Shown: positions 33,202 to 42,357 of the stretch, in pieces | Layout: every line of letters begins with the position of its first letter | Position numbering within the stretch: position 1 is the stretch's first letter | From: Flavobacterium rakeshii | Lineage (GTDB): Bacteria; Bacteroidota; Bacteroidia; Flavobacteriales; Flavobacteriaceae | NCBI RefSeq assembly: GCF_009741375.1 | Contig: NZ_WOWP01000021.1 | Coordinates: 29,005-93,004 of the forward strand | Length of the DNA: 64,000 nt | Direction: 5' to 3' | Program-made: the position numbers and the translations under genes | Notes under the pieces: model-generated | What the model was told of the DNA's origin: nothing | The model's database searches: none | Seen by the model: the letters and a program-made list of their open reading frames with translations, nothing else

Positions 33202-34107
33202 ATGACAGACTACATTATAAGGACAGAGCACCTTACTTTTCATTATTCCAAAAACAGAAAAGCTCTCGACAATGTTTCTCTAAACATTCCAAAAGGTTCC
33301 ATTTATGGCTTTTTAGGTCCAAACGGAGCTGGAAAATCAACCACCATGCGCCTGCTTACGGGCATACTGCCGCAACAGGACAAATCTATTTATCTTTTTA
33401 ACCAGCCGTTAAACGAGCAGCTGCCTAAAGCTTTTGACCGCGTTGGGTCGCTCGTGGAAAGTCCGGCACTATACCTGCACCTTAGCGGATATGATAACCT
33501 AAAGTACATAGCAAAGCTACGTAATGTTCCCGAAAGCAGAATTAACGAAGTATTGGAGCTGGTAGACCTGCAAAGGGATGCCAAAAGAAAGGCTAAGGCT
33601 TACTCACTTGGTATGAAACAACGTTTGGCAATTGCAATGGCTTTACTGGATGAACCGGAACTTTTATTACTGGACGAGCCTGTAAACGGACTGGACCCTA
33701 ATGGTATTCAGGATATACGAAAACTACTGGTAAGGCTAAATAAGGAAAAAGGGGTTACTATTTTCGTATCAAGCCACCTGCTTGCTGAAATTGAGAAAAT
33801 GTGTACTCATGTAGGGATTATCAGTAAAGGGAAAATTCAGTTTGAGGGTACTATGGAAGAACTTTCCAAAAAATCAGGGCTGTGTAAAATACGCATCACA
33901 GTTAAAGATGCACAACGCTGGTATGATGAACTGGCTAAGGAAAACCCTACCGTAGAAATGGAGAGTACCACACAGTTTTCCCTTGAGCTTCAAAACCGCG
34001 AGGAGATTCCGGCATTTACAAAAGAGCTTGTAAATAAAGGTGCCGAGATTTATGAGATTAAAATCCTTGACGGCCTTGAAGAATGGTTCATGGCACTTGT
34101 AAACTAA
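33202..34107 (+). CDS. ABC transporter ATPase (ABC-2 type, bacitracin/lantibiotic-like)
   Basis: 301 residues: Walker A GFLGPNGAGKSTT, signature YSLGMKQRLAIAMAL, Walker B LLLLDEPVNGLDPNG and H-loop FVSSHLLAE. The C-terminal 80 residues form the extra domain of this exporter group. It pairs with the unusual permease-thioredoxin fusion 30 bases downstream. Substrate unknown; related ATPases act in antibiotic self-protection or lipid or peptide export. Confidence 0.92.
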   Translation: MTDYIIRTEHLTFHYSKNRKALDNVSLNIPKGSIYGFLGPNGAGKSTTMRLLTGILPQQDKSIYLFNQPLNEQLPKAFDRVGSLVESPALYLHLSGYDNLKYIAKLRNVPESRINEVLELVDLQRDAKRKAKAYSLGMKQRLAIAMALLDEPELLLLDEPVNGLDPNGIQDIRKLLVRLNKEKGVTIFVSSHLLAEIEKMCTHVGIISKGKIQFEGTMEELSKKSGLCKIRITVKDAQRWYDELAKENPTVEMESTTQFSLELQNREEIPAFTKELVNKGAEIYEIKILDGLEEWFMALVN

Positions 34108-34137
34108 TTATAACCTTACCAACACATATATATAATA

Positions 34138-36345
34138 ATGCAAAATTTTATAACTGCCCTAAAGGCAGAACACCTAAAGAAAAAAGGAACCGGTATATAT
34201 ATACTGTCTATTATATTGGGAGTCATCTCTCCCTTTATCATGTTATTAGTTGAATATTTTCAAAGCCGACCTAAATTTGGAGGGCTACCTTACAATTATT
34301 ATTTAGCTTTTATTGAAAGTTGCCTTGAACCCTTTACTGTATTTTTTTTCCCATTACTTATAATAATAACCGTTAGCCGTATTACCCAGCTTGATCATAA
34401 AAACGGAGGTTGGCAGCTCATGGAGACTCAGCCTGTAAACAAACTCTCCATATACTTTTCAAAATTTGCAGTCATTATAATTTCAATGCTTATTGCAATA
34501 GTTAGCCTGGTAGTTTCGGGGTATTTATTTGCCTGGATACTATCGTTACTAATTGATATGCCTGAACAGGCAACTACAGGTTTTGCCTTTACAGAGCTAT
34601 TATTACTTGTAACACGTATTTTCCTTGCCGGCTTAATTTTAGTTGCATTTCAATACATTATATCGGTAATAATAAGCAGTTTTATATGGTCTGTTCTTGT
34701 TGGCTTCTTCCTTTTACTTGCCTTTATTTTTCTTAAAGCATATAATATTACCCCTGATTGGTACCCGTTAGAGCCTTTAAGTAAAATTTCAGCCTATCCG
34801 AAAGGCAGTAACTTAGGCTATTGGATTACCTATTCTGAAACAGCAAGTTTCCTTTTAACTATTATTCTACTTTATATTGGGTTTAACTGGTACAGGCATA
34901 AAGGAATAAAATCAGCTTTTTTAGGAAACGGAAAAAGAATAGCCGGACTTGTAGCTATCCTTATTATCGTCGGGGGATTATTAAGTTATGTTTTATACCC
35001 TAAAACCTATTCCTCATATAACAAAACAGTAGTTTGTGGTAACATAGATAGTGACAGAGATGTAAAAACTATATATATTACCGATAACTTTATTGGAGAT
35101 ACGTTAGCCATCATTCCGGTAGAGAATAAAAAGTTCTATGCTGAGATTAAAAAAAATGTGCCTTTAGATTCTTACAATGTAACTTTCGATGAGATTGGAA
35201 GAGTACCAACAATATTTAGTAATAATGACAGTATCCATATTGATTTTAAACTAATCAAATCAGCTATGGATGTAGTAATAACAGGGACAAGGCTTCCCGA
35301 AAACCAGTCTGATAAAGAAGTAGGTTTGAGAAGTAGTGCCTCTTATTATATTGGTCAAAACACTTTTCTGGAAGATCCTGATTTTATCACCAATCAAATT
35401 GTTGACGACTGGGAAGAGTCTATATCTAATTCCAAGACGTTTAAAACCGTTGACAATTATATCCCTAAAAGTGACTTTACAGACAAAAAACAAAAACTAA
35501 TGTCTGTTCAGTATCTTAATCTCTGGAATTCTTTTATTCAAAAAAGAGCTGCATTATACCCTGACAAAGAAACTCCTGAAACAGAAGGTATAAAAAAGAT
35601 AAAAGAGATGATAACCCTTAATGATGAAAGTTTACTTACAAATGATGATTATGTAAGATATGTTATCTCTCAATTAACAATAAACAACAAAGAGGATATT
35701 GATGATGACACTAAGGCTTTTAAAGCGATAGAAAAATTACCTGCCGGACCTTTTAAAGACAAGATGTTATTTTCGCAAATGGATAAAAGCATTGAAGAAG
35801 CTTCAAAAACTTCTGAAAGGGATACACTTATTACACAATACAATAAACTCTTCACCAATAAAAAATTTGCTGCTATAATAGCTAATAAAGCAAGAATAAT
35901 AGAAAAATTAAGCAGCGGTAAACAAGCCCCTCAACTTGAGGCTATGACCCTGGATAATCAAGCTATAAGCCTTGCTGACCTTAAAGGCAAATTTGTGGTG
36001 ATAGATGTTTGGGCCACATGGTGCGGACCATGTAAATATGAGTCTCCTTATTTTGATAAAATGGCTATTAAGTATAAAAATGAACCGGTACAGTTTGTTG
36101 CTGCCAGCATTGATGATGATATTAAAAAATGGTTTATTGATGCCAAATCTAAATCTAAATCGGTATTACAAATCCATTTAAATGATAAAAAGAAGTTTCA
36201 TGACGAGTATAATGTATCGGGAATTCCGCGATTTATACTTATTGATCCCGATGGTAACCTTGTAGAGGTAGAGATGCCACGCCCTAGTGAAAAACAATTT
36301 GAGAAAGTACTGAGGAATGCCTTAGGCCTTGATGAAAAAAAATAG
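34138..36345 (+). CDS. ABC-2 permease fused to a DUF4369-like and a TlpA-type thioredoxin domain
   Basis: 735 residues in three parts. Residues 1 to about 290 are an ABC-2-type permease with six or so helices (e.g. FFFPLLIIITVSRITQLDHKNGGWQLMETQPVNK, typical of this family). Residues about 300-600 begin with a strand-rich DUF4369-like domain (VVCGNIDSDRDVKTIYITDNFIGDTLAIIPVENKKFYAEI) and continue as helices. Residues about 605-735 are a TlpA/ResA thioredoxin with WATWCGPCK (Cys629, Cys632) and the cis-proline SGIPRF (Pro697). Members of the second and third part normally occur as separate secreted reductases, not attached to a permease. It is co-transcribed with the ATPase and a LuxR-type regulator. 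Confidence 0.85.
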   Translation: MQNFITALKAEHLKKKGTGIYILSIILGVISPFIMLLVEYFQSRPKFGGLPYNYYLAFIESCLEPFTVFFFPLLIIITVSRITQLDHKNGGWQLMETQPVNKLSIYFSKFAVIIISMLIAIVSLVVSGYLFAWILSLLIDMPEQATTGFAFTELLLLVTRIFLAGLILVAFQYIISVIISSFIWSVLVGFFLLLAFIFLKAYNITPDWYPLEPLSKISAYPKGSNLGYWITYSETASFLLTIILLYIGFNWYRHKGIKSAFLGNGKRIAGLVAILIIVGGLLSYVLYPKTYSSYNKTVVCGNIDSDRDVKTIYITDNFIGDTLAIIPVENKKFYAEIKKNVPLDSYNVTFDEIGRVPTIFSNNDSIHIDFKLIKSAMDVVITGTRLPENQSDKEVGLRSSASYYIGQNTFLEDPDFITNQIVDDWEESISNSKTFKTVDNYIPKSDFTDKKQKLMSVQYLNLWNSFIQKRAALYPDKETPETEGIKKIKEMITLNDESLLTNDDYVRYVISQLTINNKEDIDDDTKAFKAIEKLPAGPFKDKMLFSQMDKSIEEASKTSERDTLITQYNKLFTNKKFAAIIANKARIIEKLSSGKQAPQLEAMTLDNQAISLADLKGKFVVIDVWATWCGPCKYESPYFDKMAIKYKNEPVQFVAASIDDDIKKWFIDAKSKSKSVLQIHLNDKKKFHDEYNVSGIPRFILIDPDGNLVEVEMPRPSEKQFEKVLRNALGLDEKK

Positions 36346-36362
36346 TTTTTATATTTGCCCTG

Positions 36363-36839
36363 ATGATCAAGGCAATTAAAAAACATAAAGGTGCTATACT
36401 ATACGGTTCCAGCCTTGCGTTGCTGCTTTTACTGCTGCGCTGGCTGGAATTTCGTTTTTTAATACTAAGTACTTCACTCGATATTTACATTGGCATCATC
36501 GCTATTATTTTTACAGGGCTTGGGGTTTGGCTTACTTTAAAACTGTTTAAGCCCAAAGCAAAAACAATTGTAATAGAGAAAGAGGTAGAAGTATACATTA
36601 CCCCCTCCCCTCAGTTTGAGCGTAACCAAAAAGAACTGGACAACCTCAACCTTACCTCCCGCGAACTGGAAGTACTCGAACTTATGGCAAAAGGAATGAG
36701 CAATCAGGAAATTGCTAACGAACTTTTTGTATCCTTAAACACGGTCAAGACACATTCGGGCAAACTTTTTGAAAAAATGGAGGTAAAAAGGCGCACCCAA
36801 GCCGTAGATAAAGCTAAAACACTGAGCATCATACCTTAG
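36363..36839 (+). CDS. Membrane-anchored LuxR-type transcriptional regulator
   Basis: 158 residues: two N-terminal membrane helices (GAILYGSSLALLLLLLRWLEF and IYIGIIAIIFTGLGVWLTLKLF), a charged linker, then a LuxR/GerE helix-turn-helix (LNLTSRELEVLELMAKGMSNQEIANELFVSLNTVKTHSGKLFEKM). This layout is frequent in Bacteroidota next to DUF4199 proteins, and a DUF4199 gene follows. It lies 17 bases after the fusion permease and may report on it. Confidence 0.88.
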   Translation: MIKAIKKHKGAILYGSSLALLLLLLRWLEFRFLILSTSLDIYIGIIAIIFTGLGVWLTLKLFKPKAKTIVIEKEVEVYITPSPQFERNQKELDNLNLTSRELEVLELMAKGMSNQEIANELFVSLNTVKTHSGKLFEKMEVKRRTQAVDKAKTLSIIP

Positions 36840-36959
36840 CACATATCACCCAAAAGTCGTAATTTTATAAAAGACAGTAAAATCACCCGAAAGGATGAGG
36901 CAGTTTTATGTGATATTATCCATTTTTGCACCATAAACAAACACTAAAACAATACAGGT

Positions 36960-37514
36960 ATGAAAAAAACTATTCTTACTTATGGTTTAATTGGAGGGGT
37001 AATAAGTACCATCGGGTATGTTATTACTTTACTAACCGGACAAGAAAACATGAAAAGTGCCATGATCATTGGCTTTGCCTCAATGTTCGTTGCTTTCTCG
37101 TTAATTTTTGTCGCTATTAAAAGTTACAGAGACAAACAGGCAGGAGGCGTTGTTTCATTTGGGAATGCTTTTAAAATTGGTGCGCTTATGTCATTAATTA
37201 CATCTTCCATTTATGTTATTGTATGGCTTGTAGCCCTGTATAACTTTTTCCCGGACTTTGCCCAGCATTATGCCGACATGCAGATAGAAGACATGAGGCA
37301 GGCAGGAGAATCGATAGAAAAAATAAACCTCCAGATTGCCGAAAACGAAAAGATGGTTGAGGCTTACAAAAACCCTATAGTAGTAATACTGTATACTTAC
37401 ATGGAAATTTTACCAATTGGGTTACTGTTTTCGCTAATAGCTGCTGCAATACTTCGTAAAAAATCAAAAAATAATACTGATGAACTTAAATCATGGCTAA
37501 AGTCACAGGAATAG
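36960..37514 (+). CDS. DUF4199 membrane protein
   Basis: 184 residues with four membrane helices (TILTYGLIGGVISTIGYVITLL, MIIGFASMFVAFSLIFVAI, IGALMSLITSSIYVIVWLVALY, VVILYTYMEILPIGLLFSLIAAAIL) separated by a charged helical loop, the DUF4199 layout. Function unknown. It follows the LuxR-type gene by about 120 bases and overlaps the next gene by 22. Confidence 0.85.
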   Translation: MKKTILTYGLIGGVISTIGYVITLLTGQENMKSAMIIGFASMFVAFSLIFVAIKSYRDKQAGGVVSFGNAFKIGALMSLITSSIYVIVWLVALYNFFPDFAQHYADMQIEDMRQAGESIEKINLQIAENEKMVEAYKNPIVVILYTYMEILPIGLLFSLIAAAILRKKSKNNTDELKSWLKSQE

Positions 37515-37855
37515 GCGGATTATTTTTCCGATCAAAAGACCATGTTGCTTTAGGCAAATGGTATGAAAAGTATTTTGGCATTAAAACCGTAGGTAGTGGT
37601 GAAGTGTGGAAAACCGAAGCCGGCACTACTGTATTTGCTCCTTTTAAGGCCGATACCAAATACTTTAGCGAACCGCAACAGTTTATGGTAAACTTTAGGG
37701 TTGAAGGACTGGATGAGTTTCTTGAAACATTAAAAGCCGACGGTGTAAAGATTGACGAACACCGCGAAGAAATGTCGATGGGAAAATTTGCATGGGTTTA
37801 TGACCCCGACGGTAATAAAATAGAACTATGGGAACCAACTCCCGAAAGTAATTAA
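37493..37855 (+). CDS. VOC-family (glyoxalase/bleomycin-resistance type) protein
   Basis: 120 residues with the paired beta-alpha-beta-beta-beta units of vicinal-oxygen-chelate proteins: GGLFFRSKDHVALGKWYEKYFGI, FMVNFRVEGLDEFLETLKADGVKI and AWVYDPDGNKIELWEPTP, whose last Glu is the usual metal ligand. Probably a small metal-dependent lyase or binding protein. It overlaps the DUF4199 gene by 22 bases, so they are co-translated. Confidence 0.88.
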   Translation: MAKVTGIGGLFFRSKDHVALGKWYEKYFGIKTVGSGEVWKTEAGTTVFAPFKADTKYFSEPQQFMVNFRVEGLDEFLETLKADGVKIDEHREEMSMGKFAWVYDPDGNKIELWEPTPESN

Positions 37856-37859
37856 ACAA

Positions 37860-37990
37860 AGAGCTGTCTTAAAAGTATTGCCATTTTGAGCGAAACGCAG
37901 TGAAGTCGAAAAATCTCTGATAAACGATTAAAAAATTTCTCTACAAGGTCAAATTGAAAAAACAGTACATTCTACTTTTAAGGCAGCTCT
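37860..37990. repeat. Compound-hairpin intergenic repeat, copy 2
   Basis: Outer arms AGAGCTGTCTTAAAAGTA (37860-37877) and TACTTTTAAGGCAGCTCT (37973-37990) enclose a CCATTTTGA/TCAAATTG pair and an inner AATCTCT/AAATTTCTCT stem. The left interior AACGCAGTGAAGTCGA matches copy 1 at 20.6 kb. The following T run may make it a terminator of the VOC transcript. Confidence 0.8.
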
Positions 37991-38039
37991 TTTTTTGTAC
38001 CCGTAAATCATCTATATTTGTTATAAACACTACACATTT

Positions 38040-38627
38040 ATGGACAGGTATTCCCAAATTAACGAGAGCATTAGCCGCTATGTAACCTTTAGCCAGGAAG
38101 AGCTTGATATTTTAAACTCCCAACTGGAATACAGGGAAGTGCCTAAAAAAACCATCATGCTGCATGAGGGTGAAATGTGCAACTTTGAGGCTTTTGTAAT
38201 TAAGGGCTGCATCCGTAAATATTATATTGACTCTAACGGACACGAGGTTATACTACAGTTTGCTATAGAAAATTCATGGGTTAGCGATATTTCCTTCAGT
38301 ATATATGAAGACAGGCCCAGCCATACTTTTATAGAAACTCTGGAAGACTGTGAACTGCTTATTTTCTCTCCTGAATCTAAAGAAGAACTTTTTAAACAGG
38401 CTCCACGATTTGAAAGGGCTTTCAGGATATTACTGTACCGCAACCTTGCTGTTACCCAGGACAGGCTCTTTAATACCATCGCAAAAACAGCAATGGATAA
38501 ATACCTTGAGTTTTTAGACCACTACCCTTCACTACCCCAGCGTGTGGCACAGCACTACATTGCTTCTTATCTGGGCATATCTGCCGAGTTCCTTAGTAAG
38601 GTAAGAGCCAAGATTGCCAAAAACTAA
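38040..38627 (+). CDS. Crp/Fnr-family transcriptional regulator
   Basis: 195 residues: an N-terminal cyclic-nucleotide-binding-type barrel (IMLHEGEMCNFEAFVIKGCIRKYYIDSNGHEVILQFAIENSWV), a linking helix with RFERAFRILLYRNLAVTQDRLF, and a C-terminal winged helix (HYIASYLGISAEFLSKVRAKI). It lacks the Cys cluster of true Fnr proteins. It is about 110 bases upstream of a pirin gene on the same strand, a combination also seen in relatives; the target is probably local. Confidence 0.9.
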   Translation: MDRYSQINESISRYVTFSQEELDILNSQLEYREVPKKTIMLHEGEMCNFEAFVIKGCIRKYYIDSNGHEVILQFAIENSWVSDISFSIYEDRPSHTFIETLEDCELLIFSPESKEELFKQAPRFERAFRILLYRNLAVTQDRLFNTIAKTAMDKYLEFLDHYPSLPQRVAQHYIASYLGISAEFLSKVRAKIAKN

Positions 38628-38747
38628 GTACTGATTTTAGACTTTTTACCAATAACTTTCGGTTAAAATGTATTTCTTGTCCTAGTTCAATGTTTTGGGT
38701 TTTAGTATTACGCAACTTTGTACTGTAATATTAAAACAACCACTACT

Positions 38748-39623
38748 ATGAACCGTAAAGATTTTATAAAGAAAGGACTGATGGGCACCGGGATGTTCGT
38801 TGCATCATCTACCGTTGGAGATACACTTAATAACGATATAGACGAAATAAAACCATTAGACCCTATAGGTTATAACCATTTACCTAACGAGGACGCTAAG
38901 GTTAACGAAAGCACCGTACTACATAAAGCCAATACCCGCGGGCATGCCAATCACGGTTGGCTGGACTCTCACCATACATTTAGTTTTGCCAACTATTATA
39001 ACCCCGACAGGATGCATTTTGGTGTACTAAGGGTTTTAAACGATGACCGTGTAGACCCCGGAATGGGCTTTGGTACTCACCCACACGATAATATGGAGAT
39101 TATTTCCATTCCGCTTGAAGGCGACTTGGAGCATAAGGACAGTATGGGCAACACTGCCGTTATTAAAAACGGAGACATACAGGTAATGAGTGCCGGCACC
39201 GGAATTTACCACAGCGAATACAACAAAAATAAAGACAGGCTTACTAAGTTCCTTCAAATTTGGGTATACCCTAACAAAAGGAATGTAACACCAAGGTACG
39301 ACCAGATAACGCTTAAAGCCGAAGAAAGACACAACAAACTGCAACAGATACTTTCCCCAAACCCCGACGATGCCGGTGTATGGATTCATCAGGATGCATG
39401 GTTCCACTTAGGGAAATTTGATAAGAACAAAAGCTTAAAATACGACTTTAAGAAAAAAGGCAACGGTGTTTATGCTTTTGTGCTAAACGGTGACTTTAAA
39501 CTTAACAATATAGCACTAAACCACAGGGACGGACTGGGCATTTGGAATACTAACAGCATTGCCATTGAGGCTTTAAGCGACGATGCCGAAATATTATTAA
39601 TGGAAGTCCCAATGACAATTTAA
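38748..39623 (+). CDS. Pirin-family protein with Tat-like leader
   Basis: 291 residues from the ATG at 38748, since the box CAACTTTG at 38713-38720 puts the earlier ATG in the promoter. It starts NRKDFIKKGLMGTGMFVASST, a Tat-like leader of the RK type. The cupin core follows: HKANTRGHANHGWLDSHHTFSFANYY, GFGTHPHDNMEIISIPLEG and GTGIYHSEYN, whose His and Glu bind the metal. Pirins can act as quercetinases. Location in the periplasm is inferred from the leader. Confidence 0.88.
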   Translation: MNRKDFIKKGLMGTGMFVASSTVGDTLNNDIDEIKPLDPIGYNHLPNEDAKVNESTVLHKANTRGHANHGWLDSHHTFSFANYYNPDRMHFGVLRVLNDDRVDPGMGFGTHPHDNMEIISIPLEGDLEHKDSMGNTAVIKNGDIQVMSAGTGIYHSEYNKNKDRLTKFLQIWVYPNKRNVTPRYDQITLKAEERHNKLQQILSPNPDDAGVWIHQDAWFHLGKFDKNKSLKYDFKKKGNGVYAFVLNGDFKLNNIALNHRDGLGIWNTNSIAIEALSDDAEILLMEVPMTI

Positions 39624-39674
39624 TTTTACGTAACTTATTAATACAAAATCAATAACAATTAAATATTAAAAATT

Positions 39675-40205
39675 ATGTCTACAACAAAATGGGTAATAGA
39701 CCCTTCACATTCAGAAATAGGATTTAAAGTAAAACACATGATGTTTACTAACGTTTCAGGTAGTTTCCAAAAGTTTGATGCTTTCATCGAAACTAATGGT
39801 GACGATTTTGAAAACGCTAAAATAGAGTTTACAGGAGAGGTAGATTCTATCACTACAGGTAATGCCGACAGGGATGCTCACCTTTTAAGCGCCGACTTTT
39901 TTGACGCTGCAGAGTTCCCGCAGTTAACTTTCTCGGCTACTTCTTTCACAAAAGAAGACGAAGGAGAATACACACTTAAAGGAGACCTTACTCTACACGG
40001 TGTTACAAAACCGGTAAAACTTGACGTAGAGTTTGGCGGACTGGCAAAAGATCCTTGGGGAAATACAAAAACAGGTTTCTCTATTACAGGTAAAATAAAC
40101 CGTAAAGACTGGGGTCTTAACTGGAACTCAGCTCTTGAAGCAGGTGGTGTTCTTGTAGGTGAAGAAGTAAAACTTGCTATCGAACTACAGTTTATCCAAC
40201 AGTAA
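39675..40205 (+). CDS. YceI-family lipocalin-like protein (second copy)
   Basis: 176 residues: KWVIDPSHSEIGFKVKHMMFTNVSGSF, DAHLLSADFFDAAEFPQLTF, LTLHGVTKPVKLDVEFGG and ITGKINRKDWGLNWN, the full YceI pattern. It has no signal peptide, like the copy at 20.7 kb. It lies 51 bases after the pirin gene and ends at a terminator. Confidence 0.93.
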   Translation: MSTTKWVIDPSHSEIGFKVKHMMFTNVSGSFQKFDAFIETNGDDFENAKIEFTGEVDSITTGNADRDAHLLSADFFDAAEFPQLTFSATSFTKEDEGEYTLKGDLTLHGVTKPVKLDVEFGGLAKDPWGNTKTGFSITGKINRKDWGLNWNSALEAGGVLVGEEVKLAIELQFIQQ

Positions 40206-40231
40206 TTAGTTTACTTTTATATATGTTTCCT

Positions 40232-40268
40232 AAAACCTGCAACCTTTTAAAGGGTTGCAGGTTTTTTT
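40232..40268 (+). terminator. Terminator after YceI (second copy)
   Basis: AAAACCTGCAACC pairs with GGTTGCAGGTTTT and runs into seven T. Confidence 0.85.
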
Positions 40269-40325
40269 ATTTAATAATCATAATATTTGTATGTTTAGCG
40301 TTATAATCTAAACACCTTGCGAATT

Positions 40326-41156
40326 ATGAAATTTATAGCACCTCTGTTATTTCTGTTATTAGCAATCGCCTCCTGCAATGAAGCCGATAAAAAACAATCA
40401 AACCAAAAGATTAAAATATATAACACCGAAGACTTTAATTCTAAAGTTGAAATTGTTGATACTTTATGCATTAATGAAACAAACAGAGCCAAAGAGGATA
40501 TAAAAAAAGGAAAAATAAGTCTTAATGGAGATTATTGGCTACAAAATCTTCATTACTACCGCACCAAATCATACTTTAATAAAGATGATGTTTTTAAAGA
40601 GCTAAGTAATTATAATATTACAAAAGACACTACTTTAATAATTTATAATGACATACGTACTCTTGCCGAAGACTATTTTAAAAAAGGCTGCTATCAAAAA
40701 ATAATGAAATATGAGGTTGAAAAAATATTAAGAAAAAACGGAACCTCTTTAGACTCCCTTATTGCAAAATCTGAAAGGCAATATGTTTTTAATCATCCGG
40801 ATGAAATTTATAAAACTATTGACAGCGATGATGATAGACCTGCAAGGAAGGATTGTTACAATTTTATGATTAAATCAGAAATAGATTTTATTGAAGAGTA
40901 TCCTTATCCGGATGATTATAAATTCAAAAACGAAAAATATTATTCCTATATAAATGCTGATTTTATTTTAATGAAAGATGGTACCATAGAAAACCTTACA
41001 GTAGAGGCTACATTTCAAAATCCTGAAAATTTAAAATACAAATCCTATTTTGAGAATGGACTTAGAAAGTTTGTATTAAAAACCAAATGGATACATCCTA
41101 AATACTCCGGTATTATTAGAAATAGTGAAATGCATTTTAATATCTATTTTAAATAA
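40326..41156 (+). CDS. Lipoprotein of unknown function
   Basis: 276 residues from the ATG at 40326; the TTG at 40317 adds three residues in front of the signal. Lipobox IASC (Cys17) follows MKFIAPLLFLLLA. The body is Lys/Asn/Tyr-rich with an end (FILMKDGTIENLTVEATFQNPENLKYKSYFENGL) that reads like a TonB-C-terminal-like strand pair. A/T content is higher than in neighbours. No family recognised. It is flanked by terminators and is its own unit. Confidence 0.65.
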   Translation: MKFIAPLLFLLLAIASCNEADKKQSNQKIKIYNTEDFNSKVEIVDTLCINETNRAKEDIKKGKISLNGDYWLQNLHYYRTKSYFNKDDVFKELSNYNITKDTTLIIYNDIRTLAEDYFKKGCYQKIMKYEVEKILRKNGTSLDSLIAKSERQYVFNHPDEIYKTIDSDDDRPARKDCYNFMIKSEIDFIEEYPYPDDYKFKNEKYYSYINADFILMKDGTIENLTVEATFQNPENLKYKSYFENGLRKFVLKTKWIHPKYSGIIRNSEMHFNIYFK

Positions 41157-41186
41157 AAAACTCCCGATTAAATCGGGAGTTTTTTA
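41155..41186 (+). terminator. Terminator after the lipoprotein gene
   Basis: AAAAAACTCCCGAT pairs with ATCGGGAGTTTTTT around three bases. Confidence 0.85.
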
Positions 41187-41205
41187 TTTATGTCAACTCT
41201 GTTTA

Positions 41206-41229
41206 GATTTCTCCTTCGTCGAAATGACA
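41206..41229. repeat. Partial copy of the compound-hairpin repeat
   Basis: GATTTCTCCTTCGTCGAAAT matches the right half (GATTTCTC...GTCGAAATG) of the repeat at 20.6 kb with a shortened centre. No left half is present. Confidence 0.5.
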
Positions 41230-41279
41230 GTTAGTATTAGCCATCAAATCAACAAATAACCAAATCCACAAACCATATA

Positions 41280-42320
41280 CTATTCCTCTTCGTCAGCAGT
41301 ATGCGATTTAGAGTAAGTTCTCCATTTATCAAGGCATTCTACCATATCTGCAGGTAGTTCGCTGTTAAAACGCATAAATTCTTTTGTGGTAGGGTGTTCA
41401 AAACCAAGTGTCTTGGCATGCAATGCCTGTCTTGGTAATGTTTTAAAGCAGTTATCAATAAACTGTTTGTACTTAGTAAACGTAGTACCTTTAAGTATTT
41501 TATCTCCGCCATAACGGGCATCGTTAAACAGAGTATGCCCTATGTACTTCATGTGCACACGTATCTGGTGGGTACGTCCCGTTTCCAGTCGGCATGACAC
41601 AAGGGTTACATATCCCAGGCGTTCCAGTACTTTATAATGCGTTACAGCGTGTTTCCCCTGCTCTCCGTCAGGATAAACTGCCATTTGCATTCTGTCCTTT
41701 AAATGCCTGTCTATATTTCCTTCAATAGTACCCTCGTCTTCGGCTACATTACCCCAAACCAGTGCGATATACTCCCTTTCAGAAGTCTTATCGGCAAACT
41801 GCTTGGTTAGGTGTGACATCGCCTGTTCTGTTTTGGCAATAACCAAAAGCCCCGATGTATCCTTGTCAATTCGGTGTACCAGTCCCGGCCTTTCGCTACT
41901 GTTCATTGGCAGGTTCTCAAAATGGTAAGCCAGTGCATTTACCAGCGTACCACTATAGTTACCATGCCCTGGGTGTACAACCATACCAGGCTCCTTATTC
42001 ACTATAAGCAACTGGTCGTCTTCATACACTATGTTAAGCGGAATGTTTTCCGGTTCCAAAAGGTGCTCATAAGGCGGATGCTCCAGTAATACGCGCACTA
42101 CATCATTAGCCTTAACCTTGTAATTTGATTTTACGGGAACATCGTTCACATAAATATTCCCAGCAGTAGCTGCCTGCTGTATTTTGTTCCTCGTGGCATT
42201 TTCCACAAGGTTCATTAAAAACTTATCTACTCTAAGCGGTGCCTGTCCCTTTCCTGCCTCAAAGCGATAGTGCTCATATAGCTCATCTTCCGGTTCCTGC
42301 TCTGTTATAACCTGACTCAT
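41280..42320 (-). CDS. rluD: 23S rRNA pseudouridine synthase RluD family
   Basis: 346 residues: an N-terminal S4 RNA-binding domain (LRVDKFLMNLVENATRNKIQQAATAGNIYVNDVPVK) and the catalytic domain with RPGLVHRIDKDTSGLLVIAKT, where the Asp in HRID(K)D is the nucleophile, plus LETGRTHQIRVHM. It modifies uridines in the large ribosomal subunit RNA. An acidic C-terminal tail (KSHTADEEE) is present. It is 37 bases downstream of the PASTA protein gene, a pair conserved in the phylum. Confidence 0.94.
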   Translation of the reverse strand: MSQVITEQEPEDELYEHYRFEAGKGQAPLRVDKFLMNLVENATRNKIQQAATAGNIYVNDVPVKSNYKVKANDVVRVLLEHPPYEHLLEPENIPLNIVYEDDQLLIVNKEPGMVVHPGHGNYSGTLVNALAYHFENLPMNSSERPGLVHRIDKDTSGLLVIAKTEQAMSHLTKQFADKTSEREYIALVWGNVAEDEGTIEGNIDRHLKDRMQMAVYPDGEQGKHAVTHYKVLERLGYVTLVSCRLETGRTHQIRVHMKYIGHTLFNDARYGGDKILKGTTFTKYKQFIDNCFKTLPRQALHAKTLGFEHPTTKEFMRFNSELPADMVECLDKWRTYSKSHTADEEE

Positions 42321-42357
42321 TATTTATTTTTGGTGTATATTATTTATCTTGTGAAGT

